This document shows positions 60,883 to 64,000 of a stretch of DNA of 64,000 nt, piece by piece. Every line of letters starts with the position of its first letter. The first letter of the stretch is position 1. The position numbers and the translations under genes were made by a program. This DNA is from Paracoccus luteus (lineage in GTDB: Bacteria > Pseudomonadota > Alphaproteobacteria > Rhodobacterales > Rhodobacteraceae), in contig NZ_SDEA01000002.1 in NCBI RefSeq assembly GCF_004522155.1, positions 350,812 through 414,811 on the forward strand, written 5' to 3'. The notes under the pieces were generated by a model. The model was not told the origin of the DNA. It ran no database searches and saw only the letters and a list, made by a program, of their open reading frames with translations.

Positions 60883-61737
60883 ATGCTGGACGCCGCACAT
60901 CCCGCCGCCGCCGCGCCTGCCGCGGACGCCGCACCGCCGGCGCTGCTGGAGGTGAACAACATCGAGGTCATCTATAACCACGTCATCCTGGTGCTGAAGG
61001 GCGTCAGCCTGTCGGTGCCCAAGGGCGGGATCATCGCCCTTTTGGGCGGCAACGGCGCGGGCAAGACGACGACGCTGAAGGCGGTCAGCAACCTGCTGCA
61101 TTCCGAACGCGGCGAGGTGACGAAAGGCTCGATCCTGTATCGGGGCGAGGATATCTCGGCGCTGAACCCGGCCGCGCTGGTGAAAAAGGGCGTCATCCAG
61201 GTGATGGAGGGGCGCCACTGCTTTGAGCATCTGACGGTCGAGGAGAACCTGCTGACCGGCGCCTATACCCGCGCGGACGGCTCGGCCGCGATCCGGCGCG
61301 ACCTGGACATGGTCTATACCTATTTTCCGCGTCTGAAGGAACGGCGCAAAAGCCAGGCCGGCTATACCTCGGGCGGCGAACAGCAGATGGTCGCGATGGG
61401 CCGCGCGCTGATGAGCCGCCCCGAAACGATCCTGCTGGACGAGCCGTCGATGGGCCTTGCCCCGCAGCTGGTCGAGCAGATCTTCGAGATCGTGCGCGCC
61501 GTGAACGAGGGCGAGGGGGTGACGTTCCTGCTGGCCGAGCAGAACACCAACGTCGCCCTGCGCTATGCCCATTACGGCTATATCCTGGAAAGCGGCCGGG
61601 TGGTGATGGACGGCGCGGCCGCGGCGCTGCGCGAGAACCCGGACGTCAAGGAGTTTTACCTGGGCATGTCGGACGAGGGGCGAAAGTCGTTCCGCGACGT
61701 GCGGTCGTATCGCCGCCGCAAGCGCTGGCTGGCCTGA
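60883..61737 (+). CDS. HAAT/LIV-type ABC transporter ATPase (LivF-like)
   Basis: A 284-residue ABC ATPase. Walker A is ALLGGNGAGKTTTLKAVSNL. EGRHCFEHLTVEENLLTGAY holds the Q-loop region, and SGGEQQMVAMGRALMSRPET with LLDEPSMGLAPQLVEQI are signature and Walker B. The H-loop is disguised as LLAEQNTNVALRYAHYGYIL, as in LivF. The N-terminus carries an Ala/Pro-rich extension of about 20 residues. It completes the importer. The ligase gene follows after 11 bases. Confidence 0.94.
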   Translation: MLDAAHPAAAAPAADAAPPALLEVNNIEVIYNHVILVLKGVSLSVPKGGIIALLGGNGAGKTTTLKAVSNLLHSERGEVTKGSILYRGEDISALNPAALVKKGVIQVMEGRHCFEHLTVEENLLTGAYTRADGSAAIRRDLDMVYTYFPRLKERRKSQAGYTSGGEQQMVAMGRALMSRPETILLDEPSMGLAPQLVEQIFEIVRAVNEGEGVTFLLAEQNTNVALRYAHYGYILESGRVVMDGAAAALRENPDVKEFYLGMSDEGRKSFRDVRSYRRRKRWLA

Positions 61738-61748
61738 GGAAAGATATC

Positions 61749-62966
61749 ATGGCCCATTACGACGACCTGGAAACCCGCAGCGCCGACGAACGCGAGGAGG
61801 CGCTGGCCCCCTCGCTGGCGCGCGCGATCGGCAATGCCCGCCAGACCCCCGCGCTTGCCCGCGTCCTGCGCGACGTGGACCCCGACCAGATCCGCACCCG
61901 CGCCGATCTGGCGCGCCTGCCGGTGATCCGCAAATCCGAACTGTCCGAGGCGCAGAGGAAAAAGCCCCCGTTCGGCGGCTATACCTCGCGCCACCCGCAC
62001 GAGTTCAACCACATCTTCCAGTCGCCCGGCCCGATCTATGAACCCGGCCGGGTCGAGGGGGACTGGTGGCGGCTGGGCCGGTTCATGGCCGCCGCCGACG
62101 TCGGCAGCAGCGACATCGTGCAGAACTGCTTCGGCTATCACCTGACGCCCGCGGGCATGATGTTCGAAAGCGCCGCGCGGGCCGTGGGGGCGGCGGTGCT
62201 GCCGGCCGGGACCGGGCAGACCGATCTGCAGGTGCGCGCGGCCGTGGACATCGGCACGACCTGCTATGCGGGCACGCCCGATTACCTCAAGGTGATCCTC
62301 GACCGCGCCGACGAGATGGGCGAGGCACTGGCCATCACCCGCGCGGTGGTGGGCGGGGGCGCGCTGTTTCCCAGCCTGCGCGCCGCCTATGCCGACCGCG
62401 GCATCACCACGCTGCAATGCTATGCGACCGCCGACCTGGGCAACATCGCCTATGAATCCCACGCCGTCGAAGGGATGATCGTGGACGAGGGCGTGATCGT
62501 GGAGATAGTCCGCCCCGGCACCGGCGATCCGGTGCCCGACGGCGAGGTGGGCGAGGTTCTGGTGACCACGCTGAACCCCGATTATCCGCTGATCCGCTTT
62601 GCGACCGGCGATCTGTCGGCGGTGATGCCGGGGGAAAGCCCCTGCGGGCGCACCAACATGCGCATCACGGGCTGGATGGGCCGCGCCGACCAGACCGCCA
62701 AGATCAAGGGCATGTTCGTGCGCCCCGAACAGGTCGCGGCGCTTGTCGCCCGCCACCCGGATGTGTCACGCGCCCGTGTCATCGCCGACCGCCGGGATGA
62801 AATGGACGTGATGGTCGTGCAACTTGAAACCAAAGGGGAAAACCCGGCGCTATATGAGGCATCGGTGCTGGATGCACTCAAGCTCAAGGGCCGGGTCGAA
62901 CTGGTTGCGCCGGGGTCACTGCCGAACGACGGCAAGGTGATCGAGGACCGCCGCAGCTATGGCTGA
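61749..62966 (+). CDS. Phenylacetate-CoA-ligase-like enzyme (AMP-forming)
   Basis: A 405-residue ANL enzyme of the PaaK type, shorter than fatty-acid ligases. It shows RIRADLARLPVIRKSELSE-like IRTRADLARLPVIRKSELSE, NCFGYHLTPAGMMFESAARA, AVLPAGTGQTDLQVRAAVDI, TTCYAGTPDYLKVILDRADE, then CYATADLGNIAYESHAVEGM and PDGEVGEVLVTTLNPDYPLI with RFATGDLSAVMPG. MGRADQTAKIKGMFVRPEQV is the hinge. PaaK relatives activate aryl acids, which hints at an aromatic or related substrate for the operon. It ends the cluster, 27 bases before the next gene. Confidence 0.92.
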   Translation: MAHYDDLETRSADEREEALAPSLARAIGNARQTPALARVLRDVDPDQIRTRADLARLPVIRKSELSEAQRKKPPFGGYTSRHPHEFNHIFQSPGPIYEPGRVEGDWWRLGRFMAAADVGSSDIVQNCFGYHLTPAGMMFESAARAVGAAVLPAGTGQTDLQVRAAVDIGTTCYAGTPDYLKVILDRADEMGEALAITRAVVGGGALFPSLRAAYADRGITTLQCYATADLGNIAYESHAVEGMIVDEGVIVEIVRPGTGDPVPDGEVGEVLVTTLNPDYPLIRFATGDLSAVMPGESPCGRTNMRITGWMGRADQTAKIKGMFVRPEQVAALVARHPDVSRARVIADRRDEMDVMVVQLETKGENPALYEASVLDALKLKGRVELVAPGSLPNDGKVIEDRRSYG

Positions 62967-62993
62967 CCACGGCCCCCGAACAAGGGGACCAAG

Positions 62994-64000
62994 ATGGTCA
63001 GACTGTCCTTTTCCGCCGCGCTCTGCGCCGCCATCCTGACGGCCGGGGGCGCGGGCGCCCAGCAGGCGCCGGTCGTCGTCGGCCCGAATGCCACCGGCGC
63101 GGCGACGCTGCCGGGGGTGCCCCCCGCGGCGGCGCAGGCGACCAACGCCGAGGACGAGCTGCTGTGGCAGCTGGCCATCCGCCGCGGCACGGCCGACGCC
63201 TATCGCAACTATCTGGCGACATTCCCCAACGGGCGCTATGTGCCCGTCGCCCGCGCGCGGCTTGAGGATCTGGGCGTGCCCGTGACCGGCGGCACCGAGA
63301 CCGGCGGGTCTGGCGCTGGCGGATCCGGGGCCGCCCAGTCGGCCGCCGACGCGGCGCGGGCCGAGGCGATCGCCCGCGATCAGGGCGCGGCGCAGGGCCA
63401 GCCGCCCGGCACCGCCGCCGTGCCGGATTCCGCGACCGAACAGGCGCTGGGGCTGACCCGCGACCAGCGCCGCGCGATCCAGTCGCGGCTGACCGCGCTG
63501 GGCCACGACACGCGGGGCGTCGATGGCGTGTTCGGATCGGGCACCCGCCGGTCCATCGGCAACTGGCAGCGCGGGCAGGGCCTGCCCGAGACAGGCTATC
63601 TGAACCGCTCGCAGGCCGACACGCTGATCGCCGGGGGGTCAACGGCTGCGCCCGCGCCCGCCACCGATGCCGCGGGGGTCGAATCCGCGCTGCGCCTGAC
63701 CACCGCCGACCGCACGGACATCCAGCGCCGCCTGACCGCGCTGGGCCATGACACGCGCGGCGTGGACGGGGTGTTCGGGTCCGGCACCCGGCGCGCCATC
63801 GGCGCATGGCAGCGCGGGCAGGGGCTGGCCGACACCGGCTTTCTGACGGCGGCGCAGGTCGCCTCGCTGCGGGGGACCGCGCTGGCCGACCCGCAGCCGG
63901 GCAACCTGCAGGGCGCGGCGCAGGCGGAACTGGCGCTGAACCTGACCGACGCCGACCGCACCGCCGTGCAGCGGCGGCTGAGCGCGCTGGGCTATGACAC
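62994..64000 (+). CDS. Secreted protein with repeated peptidoglycan-binding domains (incomplete)
   Basis: The reading frame opens at ATG 62994 and runs past the window end, so only the first 335 residues are seen. A signal peptide is followed by a helical segment (DELLWQLAIRRGTADAYRNY, then LATFPNGRYVPVARARLEDL) resembling those of caspase-like or SEL1-type secreted proteins. Three PG_binding_1 modules start near residues 154, 235 and 317 (LTALGHDTRGVDGVFGSGTR in both first copies), 81-82 residues apart. A cell-wall-bound periplasmic or surface role follows. What the C-terminus carries is unknown. Confidence 0.82.
   Translation, partial: MVRLSFSAALCAAILTAGGAGAQQAPVVVGPNATGAATLPGVPPAAAQATNAEDELLWQLAIRRGTADAYRNYLATFPNGRYVPVARARLEDLGVPVTGGTETGGSGAGGSGAAQSAADAARAEAIARDQGAAQGQPPGTAAVPDSATEQALGLTRDQRRAIQSRLTALGHDTRGVDGVFGSGTRRSIGNWQRGQGLPETGYLNRSQADTLIAGGSTAAPAPATDAAGVESALRLTTADRTDIQRRLTALGHDTRGVDGVFGSGTRRAIGAWQRGQGLADTGFLTAAQVASLRGTALADPQPGNLQGAAQAELALNLTDADRTAVQRRLSALGYD

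Noticed and set aside
56151..61737. Branched-chain amino-acid transporter as a literal function
   Set aside because: The components are of LIV type, but the operon contains CoA ligases and no amino-acid gene, so only the family, not the substrate, is claimed.

Overview
The window is very GC-rich, gene-dense chromosomal DNA of an alphaproteobacterium of the Rhodobacterales, most likely Paracoccus or a close relative. The strongest markers are a regB / senC-regA-hvrA redox regulon, DUF3035, DUF3576 and DUF3775 proteins, an SH3-NlpC/P60 peptidase behind an M17 aminopeptidase, a DUF3576-leuS-lptE-holA operon, and a MutL that keeps its own endonuclease motif (as expected in a lineage without MutH). 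I found no rRNA, complete tRNA, CRISPR array, insertion sequence or prophage. The assignment rests on gene content and order; no database search was possible.

Layout. 1-6.5 kb (+): end of rsmB, a small lipoprotein, purH, lspA, a DUF3035 lipoprotein and an M16 peptidase pair. 6.5-12.3 kb: a 57-residue lipoprotein (-), mutL and a DUF3775 gene (+), then a PQQ-type sugar dehydrogenase and an RTX protein (-), ending in a gene-free stretch with 67-69 bp palindromic tandem repeats. 12.3-19.2 kb: asd (-); M17 aminopeptidase and NlpC/P60 (+); a LYS1/LYS9-type saccharopine pair (+); a beta carbonic anhydrase (-); an unknown gene (+). 19.2-30.4 kb: an operon of two glycosyltransferases and an MFS permease (-), an ornithine-cyclodeaminase-family enzyme (+), a second MFS permease (-), and the operon DUF3576-leuS-lptE-holA-flavoprotein (-). 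30.6-38.4 kb: a major porin, a YggS-type PLP protein, a kinase-less PAS protein, regB divergent from senC-regA-hvrA, and an HD hydrolase. 38.4-46.7 kb: secB, fxsA, a Tim44-like protein, an Smr protein, an RTX protein, rpsO-pnp, a polysaccharide pyruvyl transferase-like protein and a 1-Cys peroxiredoxin.

46.9-63 kb holds the most coherent accessory block. An aldehyde dehydrogenase is followed by a gene of clearly lower GC (alpha/beta-hydrolase-like, probably acquired). Then come an acyl-CoA ligase and a hybrid histidine kinase/response regulator pair on the minus strand. Divergent from them is a tightly packed plus-strand operon: a second acyl-CoA ligase, a complete LIV/HAAT-type ABC importer (two ATPases, two permeases, one binding protein) with a VOC-fold gene between the permeases, and a phenylacetate-CoA-ligase-like enzyme. 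I read it as a regulated uptake-and-CoA-activation system for an unknown carboxylic acid. The window ends inside a secreted protein with repeated peptidoglycan-binding domains.

The non-coding structure is unusual. There are palindromic tandem repeats behind asd, and a dispersed element with a ttggcccaaatactc core: a 22-bp inverted repeat at 13.4 kb, a diverged copy at 19.1 kb, and a copy read in frame inside a flavoprotein gene at 25.5 kb. Degenerate repeats lie at 32.5-32.85 kb, and several genes have their stop-codon region duplicated in direct orientation.
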